A DNA stretch of 17,427 nucleotides from positions 1-17,427 of the forward strand of contig CAYTAP010000089.1 of NCBI GenBank assembly GCA_964435775.1. Direction: 5' to 3'. Both the position numbers and the translations under genes were made by a program. Position 1 is the stretch's first letter; each line of letters starts with the position of its first letter. Origin of the DNA: CAYTAP01 sp964435775 (lineage in GTDB: Bacteria; Planctomycetota; Phycisphaerae; Tepidisphaerales; Tepidisphaeraceae). The notes under the pieces were generated by a model. The model did not search any database. It was not told the origin of the DNA and saw nothing but the letters and a program-made list of their open reading frames with translations. Shown one piece after another: positions 5,725 through 14,000 of this stretch.

Positions 5725-7017
5725 CTACGGCAGACGAATGGCGCGGACCATCGCGCCGGCTCTTTGCGCCGGTTCGGATTCCGCTCGTTTCAATAATAGC
5801 CCGGCCGACGCGAGGGTGAAGATGTCGCCGGACCCTTTCCACGACAACGGCGCGATGAGTCCATCGCGCAACACCGCCGGCTGATAAAACTCGCGCGGGC
5901 CGTTGGCATCCAACGCGCTCGCCAGGGGCGCGCTGATCCACTCAGGCTCGGGAGAGCGGCCTTGCATTCGGTTCAACACCCGCATCGCCAGCCGGACACC
6001 GCAGACATACGCGCTGACGGGATTGCCGGGCAGTCCGAAGACGACCGGCCAATGTGGACCCTCTTCATATGGGGAACCCCCAAACAAAAACGGCTTGCCC
6101 GGCTTCATCCTTAACTTTGTGATGCGCAGTTCCGCGCCCAGTTCGACCAGGACATCGGGCACGTAACCGGTGGCGCCCATGCTCATGCCGCCGGTGATGA
6201 ACAGCGCATCCAGCGCCGGTTCGTCGAGGGCAGATTGGATAGCATCGGAAATCCGTTGGCGATCATCGGGAATCGTCCGTGTCCCCACCACGGCACAGCC
6301 GATGTCGCCGAGCAGGGTTTGGAGCATCGGCAGGTTGGAGTTGCGAATCTGTTCGGGGCGCGGGATGGCGGATCCTTCAACCAGCTCATCGCCGGTGCAG
6401 AGAATCGCCACGCGTGGCTTTTCGTAGACGCGCACCAGTTCCGCGCCAACCGTCGCGGCGGCGGCGATTGGCGCCGCGCCCAGGCGCTGGCCGACGCGAA
6501 TGACGGGCTGGCCGGCGGGCAGATCGCCGCCGCGTGCGGCAATATAGCGGCCGGGATTGACGGGTTGGAGAAACTGGACTCTTCCATCCTCCAGACGCCT
6601 GGTTTGCTCAACGGGAACAATCGCGTCAACGCCCGGCGGCAAGGGGGCGCCGGTCATGATCGCCACAGCACACCCCGGCGGAATGGCTTTGCTATGTTGC
6701 TGCCCGGCGAGGATGGCTCCCACCACCGGTAGTGCCACCGGCCATTTTTCACCTATGGATTGTGTCATTACGGCATATCCATCCATCAGGCTTTTATCGA
6801 AGGGGGGGTAGTCGCGGTCGCTGAGGATATCCGCCGCCGCGACCCGGCCGGAAGACTCATACAAGGGGACCGTTTCAACCCGGGGACGGACCTCGACGTG
6901 ATCCAGAATGGCGATCGCCTGATCCACGCTCAGCAGGTTGTGCGCCGACTTCTCGCCCATGAGCGCCGATGATCGCTTGGAGGCATCGGTTGCGTCAACT
7001 TGTGATTCCCGGTTCAC
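5725..7017 (-). CDS. moeA: Molybdopterin molybdenumtransferase MoeA
   Basis: 430 aa, slightly longer than the usual 400-410. MoeA inserts molybdate into adenylylated molybdopterin in the last step of molybdenum cofactor synthesis, in the cytosol. Visible motifs include DYPPFDKSLMDGYAV (domain III region, with Lys where Asn is usual), MTGAPLPPGVDAIVPVE, ILCTGDEL, the MoCF_BD signature ITGGMSMG, RMKPGKPFLFG and FGLPGNPVSAYVC. The C-terminal domain IV is present. A GTG at 7015-7017 is chosen because AAGGAAGGGAG lies about ten bases upstream; the ATG at 6960 has no such site. The gene stands alone with no other Moco genes beside it, and it is divergent from the 102-aa gene. Confidence 0.95.
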   Translation of the reverse strand: MNRESQVDATDASKRSSALMGEKSAHNLLSVDQAIAILDHVEVRPRVETVPLYESSGRVAAADILSDRDYPPFDKSLMDGYAVMTQSIGEKWPVALPVVGAILAGQQHSKAIPPGCAVAIMTGAPLPPGVDAIVPVEQTRRLEDGRVQFLQPVNPGRYIAARGGDLPAGQPVIRVGQRLGAAPIAAAATVGAELVRVYEKPRVAILCTGDELVEGSAIPRPEQIRNSNLPMLQTLLGDIGCAVVGTRTIPDDRQRISDAIQSALDEPALDALFITGGMSMGATGYVPDVLVELGAELRITKLRMKPGKPFLFGGSPYEEGPHWPVVFGLPGNPVSAYVCGVRLAMRVLNRMQGRSPEPEWISAPLASALDANGPREFYQPAVLRDGLIAPLSWKGSGDIFTLASAGLLLKRAESEPAQRAGAMVRAIRLP

Positions 7018-7027
7018 CCGCTATACT
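7000..7027 (+). promoter_or_regulatory. Candidate promoter for the 102-aa gene
   Basis: TTGTGA (7000-7005), a 16-base spacer and TATACT (7022-7027, one mismatch from TATAAT). The predicted start near 7034 leaves a leader of about 25 bases that contains the ribosome site GGAG. The element overlaps the first codons of the divergent moeA. Confidence 0.5.
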
Positions 7028-7058
7028 CTCCCTTCCTTAAAGTTTCGGAGACTATTTC

Positions 7059-7367
7059 ATGGCTATCGATATCAAGCCCGGCCAGAGCGTTCGGGTCACC
7101 GTCAGCAAGCAGATCAACCGCGAGTCGGCCCGCAAGACGTTGGAGCGCCTGTTTTTGCAGGACAAGACGATCTCCGGCCCGATCGAAACGCGCAGCGCCA
7201 ATTTCATTGAGCTGCCCAAGCGCCGCGGCGGGTGCATCTGGACCAAGCGCCCCAACAAGGTCCACCCCAAACTCACCCCCGGCGAATCAGCCACCCTGCT
7301 GACCACCCCGCAGTCCGTCAAGGACCTGCGGAGCGTGGAAGCGTTCATCAGCGTCTCGGCGGCGTAA
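7059..7367 (+). CDS. Small basic protein of unknown function (102 aa)
   Basis: Not recognised with certainty. The protein MAIDIKPGQSVRVTVSKQIN... is strongly basic: it has clusters KQINRESARKTLERL (about 17-31), KRRGGCIWTKRPNKVHPK (about 54-71) and few acidic residues. There is no signal peptide or membrane segment. The second half, GESATLLTTPQSVKDLRSVEAFISVSAA, looks like mixed alpha/beta structure. The basic character would suit nucleic-acid binding, but that is only inference. ATG 7059 is preceded by GGAG at about nine bases and a good promoter; a hairpin terminator follows the stop. It therefore looks like a monocistronic, well-expressed gene. Such small proteins are common as lineage-restricted genes in planctomycetes. 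Confidence 0.8.
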   Translation: MAIDIKPGQSVRVTVSKQINRESARKTLERLFLQDKTISGPIETRSANFIELPKRRGGCIWTKRPNKVHPKLTPGESATLLTTPQSVKDLRSVEAFISVSAA

Positions 7368-7403
7368 AGCGGTCCGCACAGCCACGACATCAACGGAAGA
7401 GAT

Positions 7404-7431
7404 ATCGCCGGCTCGCGCAGCCGGCGATTTT
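7404..7431. terminator. Intrinsic terminator
   Basis: Perfect 10-bp stem ATCGCCGGCT (7404-7413) and AGCCGGCGAT (7419-7428) with a 5-base loop, followed by TTTT. It serves the 102-aa gene on the plus strand and may also stop the convergent GH64 gene. Confidence 0.8.
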
Positions 7432-7440
7432 GTCATGGCG

Positions 7441-8412
7441 TCAACCCCAATTCACCGTCACCGCCACTTCATTGCCTTTGGCCGAAAAGTAAGCGGCCTG
7501 GTCGGCGAAATCGTCGTAGCAGAATCCATAGCATTTGTGGTCAATCGCGCGGGTGTGAAGGAACCTGGCGTACCAGTTGCAGGGATTGGCCTGGTAGTAA
7601 CGGGCGGGGGTGTGCCAATCGGCGGGATCAGCGGCGACATGGCGGTTGAACGCCGCGCAAAAAGGGGCGTTGGCGGCGAGCACCCCCTGGCCGAGCAGGA
7701 CATCCTGTGTGTCCGGCTTACCGGCGCAGGTGTATGACTTGCCCCCGGCGACGGGTGTGAAGGTGAGGGAGTCGCCGTTCACCTTGCCGGTGTATTTGCC
7801 GCTGGGAGTGGGTGTGGCATCCGCGTAAGTTTTCCAAACCTCATCAATGTATGCCTGGAAGTAATCCGCGTGCGGCCCGGTCTTGCCGAAGCCGGCGCGG
7901 GCGGGCGACATGATCCAGATGTCCCCTTTCACGCAATCACGGAACGCCGAAGGGCAGTCGGCAAGAAACTTCTTAAACAAGTCGGCGCGATTCCCGACGA
8001 TGCCCACTCTGTGCCCCCCCATCGCAAGCGTGATGGGGATGCAAAACGCATCGACCTGTGTGGTATTGCCGCTCCATCGGCCATCGCCGTAGGCATATTC
8101 GATGAAATCCCAGTATGTGTCGCGGTCATCGAAGTTCCGCGGCGCCTGCCCGAGACGAATATAGACTCGCCCGTTGCCGGTGGGGCACGGCGCTGTGGGG
8201 TGCGACTTGAACGAGTTCCACGTCGAGCCATTGTCCATGCTCCAGAAACATTCGGCATCCGACCAGCGCCCGGCGGTGTTGTTGACAAACTTGTACTGGC
8301 AATCGGCGGGCGCGGCGGCGAACAGACGCGGTGACGCCGTCAGGAGGGTGCACGCTCCGACGGCGGCGACGCCTTTCAAAAAGCCTCGGCGGGATGTGGA
8401 ATGATCCGTCAT
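7441..8412 (-). CDS. Tat-exported GH64-family beta-1,3-glucanase
   Basis: 323 aa. The N-terminus MTDHSTSRRGFLKGVAAVG is a twin-arginine signal (RR at 8-9) with a cleavage-like AAA near 32-35. The mature part resembles glycoside hydrolase family 64, endo-1,3-glucanases that release laminaripentaose from beta-1,3-glucans. Landmarks are RVYIRLG (82-88), WDFIEYAY with Glu105, TQVDAFCIPI with Asp121, HADYFQAYIDEVWKTY, and the C-terminal GFCYDDF. The 16-residue spacing between Glu105 and Asp121 equals that of the catalytic pair I recall for the Streptomyces matensis enzyme. About eleven cysteines are present in the mature region. The ATG at 8410-8412 is chosen over an upstream TTG because GAGGAG lies eight bases before it. 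Likely role: degradation of fungal or algal beta-glucan outside the cytoplasm. Confidence 0.8.
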   Translation of the reverse strand: MTDHSTSRRGFLKGVAAVGACTLLTASPRLFAAAPADCQYKFVNNTAGRWSDAECFWSMDNGSTWNSFKSHPTAPCPTGNGRVYIRLGQAPRNFDDRDTYWDFIEYAYGDGRWSGNTTQVDAFCIPITLAMGGHRVGIVGNRADLFKKFLADCPSAFRDCVKGDIWIMSPARAGFGKTGPHADYFQAYIDEVWKTYADATPTPSGKYTGKVNGDSLTFTPVAGGKSYTCAGKPDTQDVLLGQGVLAANAPFCAAFNRHVAADPADWHTPARYYQANPCNWYARFLHTRAIDHKCYGFCYDDFADQAAYFSAKGNEVAVTVNWG

Positions 8413-8510
8413 TGAGTCATCTCCTCGTTCGACCAAACTTCGGCACTGATCCCAAGTCGCCAGCGGTCATTCGAAAAATAAACCCCGATGGCGCAATGAA
8501 TCCCGCCGGA

Positions 8511-8516
8511 TACAAT
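8511..8516 (+). promoter_or_regulatory. Candidate -10 element of the 79-aa gene (leaderless)
   Basis: TACAAT is only seven bases before the ATG at 8524, so transcription would start at or next to the start codon. No clear -35 hexamer is visible and no ribosome site precedes the gene. Confidence 0.3.
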
Positions 8517-8523
8517 AAGAAGC

Positions 8524-8763
8524 ATGAAGGAGAAAGTCACCATCCGGCTGTATGAAGACCCGGCGCGGCGAGCGTGTAGTGAGTTGGATCAGTATTGTCC
8601 CGGCGAGAAGGTGACGGGGTGGGATTTCCAACGCGGGCAGCAGATCGAACTCATGGAGCGTCAAGGGGGATTTTTGATGGCGACCGTGGATCACATCGAC
8701 GACGAAATCCTGCGGGATCAGACGGGGAGATACAAGCTGGCGGAGGTGTGGACGCTGGATTGA
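8524..8763 (+). CDS. Hypothetical protein (79 aa)
   Basis: Not recognised. MKEKVTIRLYEDPARRACSE... is a small soluble, mixed-charge protein with two cysteines near the N-terminal third (ACSELDQYC) and a tail GRYKLAEVWTLD. The alternating pattern suggests a small beta-rich domain. There is no signal peptide. It sits alone between the divergent GH64 gene and the convergent murB. Support for coding is the intact frame, sensible composition and a TACAAT box before the ATG; the ribosome site is weak (AAGAAG at best). Confidence 0.6.
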   Translation: MKEKVTIRLYEDPARRACSELDQYCPGEKVTGWDFQRGQQIELMERQGGFLMATVDHIDDEILRDQTGRYKLAEVWTLD

Positions 8764-8818
8764 CGCCATCAACGAGCCGCGAGCACAATCGAGAGGGCAT
8801 GATTGATGTCCGGCGGGT

Positions 8819-9898
8819 TCACAGCGTTTCCGGCTCCTGGCTGAGAAGAACGCCGAAGCAACGGTGGACTTCGGCGATGATCTCACCTGCGAATCGCTCC
8901 AGTTCCACGAAGCTTTGAGCGGATCGGTTGATGATGACCAGCGCATTGTCCGGGGAGGTCATGAAGCCGTGGCTGGCGTATCCCTTGAGGCCGGCTTGTT
9001 CGATCAGCCACCCGGCCGCCAGCTTCACATGACCTTCGCCGGCAGGGTAGATCGGGATGGCGGGATATCGCGCCGCCAATCGCCCGGCCAACTCGCCAGG
9101 CACGATCGGATTCTTGAAAAAAGACCCTGAATTGGCGACCCGTTTGGGGTCCGGCAATTTTGATTCGCGGATCGCGATCACCGCCTGACGAATCGTGCGC
9201 GGCGAGCGGTCGCGTTCACCCACTTGATCCAAATGCTGCTGCAAACTGGCGTAAAATGGCGGCTTCATGCTTTCTTTTTTCAGACGCAGCGTCATCGATG
9301 TGATGATGTGATGCCGGGTGGCCGGGTCTTTGAAAATGCTCGATCGATAGGCAAAGCCGCACGCCCGCTTGCTCAAACGAACGCACCTGCCCGCGCCCGT
9401 GGCGAATGCCACACCCGCCGGCGCATCCGATGCCGCATCGCCCGCCGCAGCCGTCGCGGTATCGATCGCGTCGAGTTCGATGAGCGTGTCGGCGATTTCC
9501 TGGCCATACGCGCCGACATTCTGCACGGGCGTCGCCCCGGCGGTTCCTGGGATGGCGGAGAGCGCTTCGATGCCGGATAGATTCATCTCCACGGTTCTGG
9601 CGACAACATCATCCCAGACTTCGCCGGCGCCGATCCTGAGCGTCACGCCATCGGAATCCTCGGTCAGCACCTCAAACCCTGGAATCCGGTTCAGGAGAAT
9701 CACACCATCAAAGCCCGCATCCTTCGCGATGACGTTGGAACCGCCGCCAAGCACAAAAAACGGGCGCATCATCCTCCGACAATCGGCCAGAGCATCCTCC
9801 AGCTCCGCAACCGACGCGATCGCCACCACATCCCGCGCCGGCCCTCCCAAACGCATGGTGGTCAGCTTCGACAATGGGACATCATGTTGAATCCGCAT
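8819..9898 (-). CDS. murB: UDP-N-acetylenolpyruvoylglucosamine reductase MurB
   Basis: 359 aa, type I (E. coli-like) MurB. This flavoenzyme reduces UDP-GlcNAc-enolpyruvate to UDP-MurNAc with NADPH in cytoplasmic peptidoglycan precursor synthesis. Motifs: TTMRLGGPA (13-21), the FAD-binding GGGSNVI (51-57), IPGTAGATPVQNVGAYGQEI, FAYRSSIFK, and GSFFKNP with the proton-donor Ser259. KLAAGWLIEQAGLKG follows, and a C-terminal QEPE supplies the conserved glutamate. The protein ends soon after that glutamate. An Ala-rich insertion lies before the RACGFAYR segment. ATG 9896-9898 has no Shine-Dalgarno sequence but follows a TATGAT box by six bases. The open frame continues upstream opposite kdsD, which is a shadow. 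It is divergent from kdsD, so two envelope pathways share this 63-bp gap. Confidence 0.95.
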   Translation of the reverse strand: MRIQHDVPLSKLTTMRLGGPARDVVAIASVAELEDALADCRRMMRPFFVLGGGSNVIAKDAGFDGVILLNRIPGFEVLTEDSDGVTLRIGAGEVWDDVVARTVEMNLSGIEALSAIPGTAGATPVQNVGAYGQEIADTLIELDAIDTATAAAGDAASDAPAGVAFATGAGRCVRLSKRACGFAYRSSIFKDPATRHHIITSMTLRLKKESMKPPFYASLQQHLDQVGERDRSPRTIRQAVIAIRESKLPDPKRVANSGSFFKNPIVPGELAGRLAARYPAIPIYPAGEGHVKLAAGWLIEQAGLKGYASHGFMTSPDNALVIINRSAQSFVELERFAGEIIAEVHRCFGVLLSQEPETL

Positions 9899-9904
9899 GG
9901 AGAT

Positions 9905-9910
9905 ATCATA
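9905..9910 (-). promoter_or_regulatory. Candidate -10 element of murB (leaderless)
   Basis: Minus-strand TATGAT lies six bases before the murB ATG. Transcription would begin at about the start codon, in keeping with the lack of a ribosome site. No good -35 match at 16-18 bases is seen. Confidence 0.3.
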
Positions 9911-9961
9911 CCGAAGCGAATGCGATGCGCGGCGCGGGTGCAAGGGAAGGGAACTGGCGGT

Positions 9962-10972
9962 ATGGTATTGGGGATGGATCAATCGCTGGTTGAGTTCGCG
10001 CGACAGGTCATCTCGGCCGAAGCCAAGGCGGTGCAGGACATGGCCCTGGCAATCGACGATGCCTTCGAGCAGGCGGTGCGCATGGTGCTGGGCTGCAGCG
10101 GTTCGGTGTTGACCAGTGGAGTGGGAAAGGCCGGGCATGTCGCGCGCAAGGTGTCGGCGACGTTTTCCAGCACGGGCACGCCGAGTCATTTCCTGGCGCC
10201 CACCGACGCCGTGCATGGCGATCTGGGCACGATCCGACGGGGGGACATCGTTCTGATTTTTTCGGCCAGTGGCGAGAGCGAGGAGATCCTCCGCCTGCTC
10301 AGCCTGCTCAAGAAGTTGAATCATCCGGTCATCGCGGTCACTTCGTCGGCCAATTCGGGGCTGGGACGGTTCGCCGATGTCGTGCTCAAGATGGGTCCGA
10401 TTGAGGAAGCCTGCCCACTGGGGCTTGCCCCCAGCGCTTCGACGACCGCGATGCTGGCGCTGGGCGATGCACTGTCGCTGTCGGTCATGCGCCAGCGGCA
10501 TTTCACAGCCGAGGATTTCGCCATTTTCCACCCGGCCGGCCAGCTTGGGCGCAAGCTGCTCCGCGTGCGCGAGGCCATGACGTTCCGGCTGGGGGAAAAT
10601 CTTCCCGTGGCATCCGATGCGCTGACGGTGGGTGGCGTGCTGGATGCCGTCAGCCGGATCAAACGGCGCAGCGGCGCGGTGATTCTCGTCGATCCAACCG
10701 GAAAGATGAGCGGGATTTTCACCGATGGCGATTTGCGACGTCTGGTGACGGAGGATTCCGGCGGCGGGCTGCAGCGCCCGATCCGCCAGGTGATGAAAGC
10801 CAACCCCAAGCGCATCGCGGCCGAGGCGCTGGCGAGCGAGGCGATGGCGCTCATGCGGCAACATCGCATCGATGAATTGCCGGTGGTGGATGACGACGAT
10901 CATCCGGTGGGCTTGATCGACGTACAGGACCTGGTTGTCTTGAAAATGCTGGATGTGGCACAGTCGCCGTGA
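9962..10972 (+). CDS. kdsD: D-arabinose-5-phosphate isomerase, KpsF/GutQ family
   Basis: 336 aa. It interconverts ribulose-5-phosphate and arabinose-5-phosphate, the first step toward Kdo for LPS inner core. The SIS domain (about 35-180) holds the expected catalytic set: Lys56 in SGVGKAGHVARK, Glu105 in SASGESEE, Glu148/149 in PIEEACPLGLAPSAST, and His190 in FHPAGQLGRKLL. These match E. coli KdsD Lys59, Glu111, Glu152 and His193. Two CBS domains follow (about 205-330) with FTDGDLRRLV and the ending GLIDVQDLVVLKML. The ATG at 9962 is chosen for GGGAAGGGAA upstream; ATG 9974 is an alternative. The Lpt-like gene starts 28 bases after the stop, as in the proteobacterial kdsD-kdsC-lptC-lptA order but without kdsC. 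Confidence 0.94.
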   Translation: MVLGMDQSLVEFARQVISAEAKAVQDMALAIDDAFEQAVRMVLGCSGSVLTSGVGKAGHVARKVSATFSSTGTPSHFLAPTDAVHGDLGTIRRGDIVLIFSASGESEEILRLLSLLKKLNHPVIAVTSSANSGLGRFADVVLKMGPIEEACPLGLAPSASTTAMLALGDALSLSVMRQRHFTAEDFAIFHPAGQLGRKLLRVREAMTFRLGENLPVASDALTVGGVLDAVSRIKRRSGAVILVDPTGKMSGIFTDGDLRRLVTEDSGGGLQRPIRQVMKANPKRIAAEALASEAMALMRQHRIDELPVVDDDDHPVGLIDVQDLVVLKMLDVAQSP

Positions 10973-11000
10973 AGGCGAGGCCGGCACGGAGGAACAAGCC

Positions 11001-14000
11001 TTGAGCGCGCGCGAATCCAAAAGCGACAAACCGGGCGAGGCGCGATCACGGGGGCGATCGCTGACGCTGGTGTTTGGCGCGCTGGTGTTGCTTGTCGCGG
11101 GATTTGCCACATACCTGCGGCTGCAACCGAAGCTGACGGCGGTCGACACCGCGCAGCGCCCCGTGTTGACGCCGGCGCCGCATGGACCGTCCACCTCATC
11201 GTCGGCCGGTCCGATCAACAGCGGCAAAGGGGTGTGGGTCAAGAGCTACGACAAGGCCGGACGGCTCGCCAGCCAGTTCCGCACCGTGCGCTACGACCCG
11301 CAAAGCGACAACACGATTCATGTGACCGCGCCCGAGGCGCAATTCTTTTTGGCGCATGACCAGTTGCTCCGCCTGACCGGGCGCGAGGGCGTCGTCGTCA
11401 CACAGCAGGAGCCGGGCGGGGCGTCGTTCGGCAAAGCGCCGACCGCAATGCCGACGAAAGGTCGGCTGGAGGATGTGAAGCTGGAGCTGTTTGACGGAGC
11501 GGAGGCGACGAAGCTGCTCAACAACGCTCCCGCGCATCCAATGCTGACAGTGACGATGAACAACGCCGTGTTCGACTCCAACACCTACCGCGTCTACACG
11601 GATGATTATGTGGAGGATGGCAAGACCATCGCCGGCGCGGATGTCCCCGTGACGTTGACGGGCGACGACTACAACTTCCACGGCTGGGGCCTGCTCATTC
11701 GGTGGAACGAGCGGAACAACCAGTTGGAATTGCTGGAAGTGGCGCGGGGCGACTACCTGACGATCAAACATCCCCAGTCGCTCGGCTCGATGGGACTGGG
11801 CAAAGAAACGGCGGACGGACAAGGACATCGCAACACGCGCGCCTCGGCCGCCGTGCCAACCGCCGCGACGGGTCTTGCGTTGGCATCGGCGAATGCGGTC
11901 GCAGCCGATCCGCAATCCGATCAACGCGCACCCACGCCCGGCGAGGCCGCGCTGCACAGCGCACTTCCGACACCGGCGCATTCCGCGAAGGCTCAACCGA
12001 CCTATCGCGCCGACTTCAACCGTCATGTGCGGATCACGCAGGGCGACGTTGAACTGGCGACGGCCGACGCGATGCAGGTCGATTTCCTGATGCAGTCATC
12101 GAAGGAAGACGATCGGGACAAGGCGACGTCCCGCCCGGTTCGCCGCAGCGCGGCCAGGCCATCAACCAAGCCCTCCATCGGTTCCGATGAATCGCACGCG
12201 CCCGCCGTCTCGCAACCGGCCGCGACAACCAATCCCGCCGATCAGCCGATCGTGGTGAAGTGGTCGGGCAAGTTGCGGGTGACGCCGGTTGCCCCGGCCG
12301 ACGATCCCCATCTGACACCCGGACAGGCGCAGGTGAAACTTTTTGGCGCGCCGGTGGTCCTCAAGCAGGCGGGCAGTGCGTTACAGTCGGCGGTGGCGCT
12401 GTTTCGCACGAGCGATTCAAGCCTGCTCCTGACCAGCACGCCAAAGATTCCCGTGCTCATGCGCGACGCCGGGGGCGCAACGGTCACGACGCAGACGTTG
12501 TATTTTCGCCAGAAGGATCGCATCGCGGAATTGACCGGCAAGGGAGAGGCGCGCGGGCTGATTCAATCGGATACGAACCAAACCAGCGCGCCTCGCCCAG
12601 CGCGGGCCGGGCGTAAGGGCCATCCCACGACAGCGCCAGAGGCGGCGAACAAGGCGCAGGAACCGATTGATGCGCGTTGGACGGACAAGGCGACGATCTA
12701 TTTCAACGGCGCTTCGCAGGACAACATGACGATCCGCGAGGCGCTGCTTGAGGGAAGCGTGTCGGTGTCGCATCCCCGGCTGCATTTGCAGGCCGAGGTG
12801 CTCGACCTGATCTTCAGCAATGACCCCGGCGAAGGGCGGGTCTTGGCGCCGGCCCCGAGCGGCGCAATCAACGCAACATCGCAAGGCGCGCTGAGGCATG
12901 TCTTTGCCCGGGGCGATGTGCGGGCGCGATCCGTCAATGCCGCCGGCGCGGTCCAGCACATCCAAAGTGATCGCCTGGCGGTGACGATGACGCCAGACGT
13001 CGATGGCGAAATCACACCGGCATTCTTCGGCGCTGAAGGTCATGTGCGCGCCTCCGACGAAGCGCGGAAACAGTCGCTTGAGTGCGATTGGCTGACGGCT
13101 TCAATGAAATCACGGAACGGGCGGACGACAAGGATTGCTGATCGGTCAGACGAAACGGACGCCGTCGGATTGGCCACGCTGCTGGCCGGTGGCGCGGTGA
13201 GCGTGAGCGATGATGATGGCCGCGCATCGGGAAGTCACCTTGAGATCCAGATGAAAGGCGATCTGCCGCTCGTGACGCTCAAAGGGAAACCGGCGATGAT
13301 TGCCGACGCCGCCAGCCGACTGTCCGGGCCGGTGGTGATCTATGACCCGGCGTCGCAACACGCGGCCGTTCGCGGCGCGGGAACGCTTCACGCGATGCAG
13401 CGGACTTCGCAAGGACGCCCGGCCCGCCCGATGGAGGCGAGCTGGACGCAAGGGGTGGAAGTGAATGGGCAAACGCATCGGATCGAAATCACCGGCGATG
13501 TGAAGACCCACTCGATCGACGCCGACGGGGCCAAGCAATCCGCGTCCGGACAGCGGCTGACGCTCTTCCTCTCCCCGCGAGAAAGCGCTGCCACCCGGCC
13601 AGGCGATGACGAGAACAATTTCCTGGCCGATCAAACCGTGTCCGCCGCGCTCTTTGAAGGGGGCAGCACGCTCGAATCGCTTTGGAACGGTCCGGCCGGT
13701 CAGGTGCTCCGCCGGGTCTATCTGACCTCCCCCACCGTCCGCTATTCGATCATTGACCAGCGGCTGGATGTTCTACAGGCCGGGCGAATGCTGGTTGAGG
13801 ATCATCGCCCGGCGTTGCCGCCGTCGGACGCCCCAAAAGTGCCCGCCGATCAAACGCCCGACGTACGCGGCGTCACGGCATTCAAGTGGAGCAAGCGGTT
13901 GACGTTCGACCAGTCCCGCCATGAGGCGACGATGCAAGGCGATGTGCTGATCGTTCATGAACCACCGGCCGGGGAAGCCGACCGCGCCTTTCAATTGCGC

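Noticed and set aside
10953..11000. Upstream ATG start for the Lpt-like protein, overlapping kdsD by 20 bases
   Set aside because: No ribosome site; the TTG at 11001 has GGAGG at ideal spacing. The ATG remains possible.
9899..11242. Open minus-strand extension of the murB frame (807 codons in total)
   Set aside because: The part beyond 9898 is antisense to kdsD and the start of the Lpt-like gene, has low-complexity Arg/His-rich shadow composition and no domain; MurB begins naturally at 9898.
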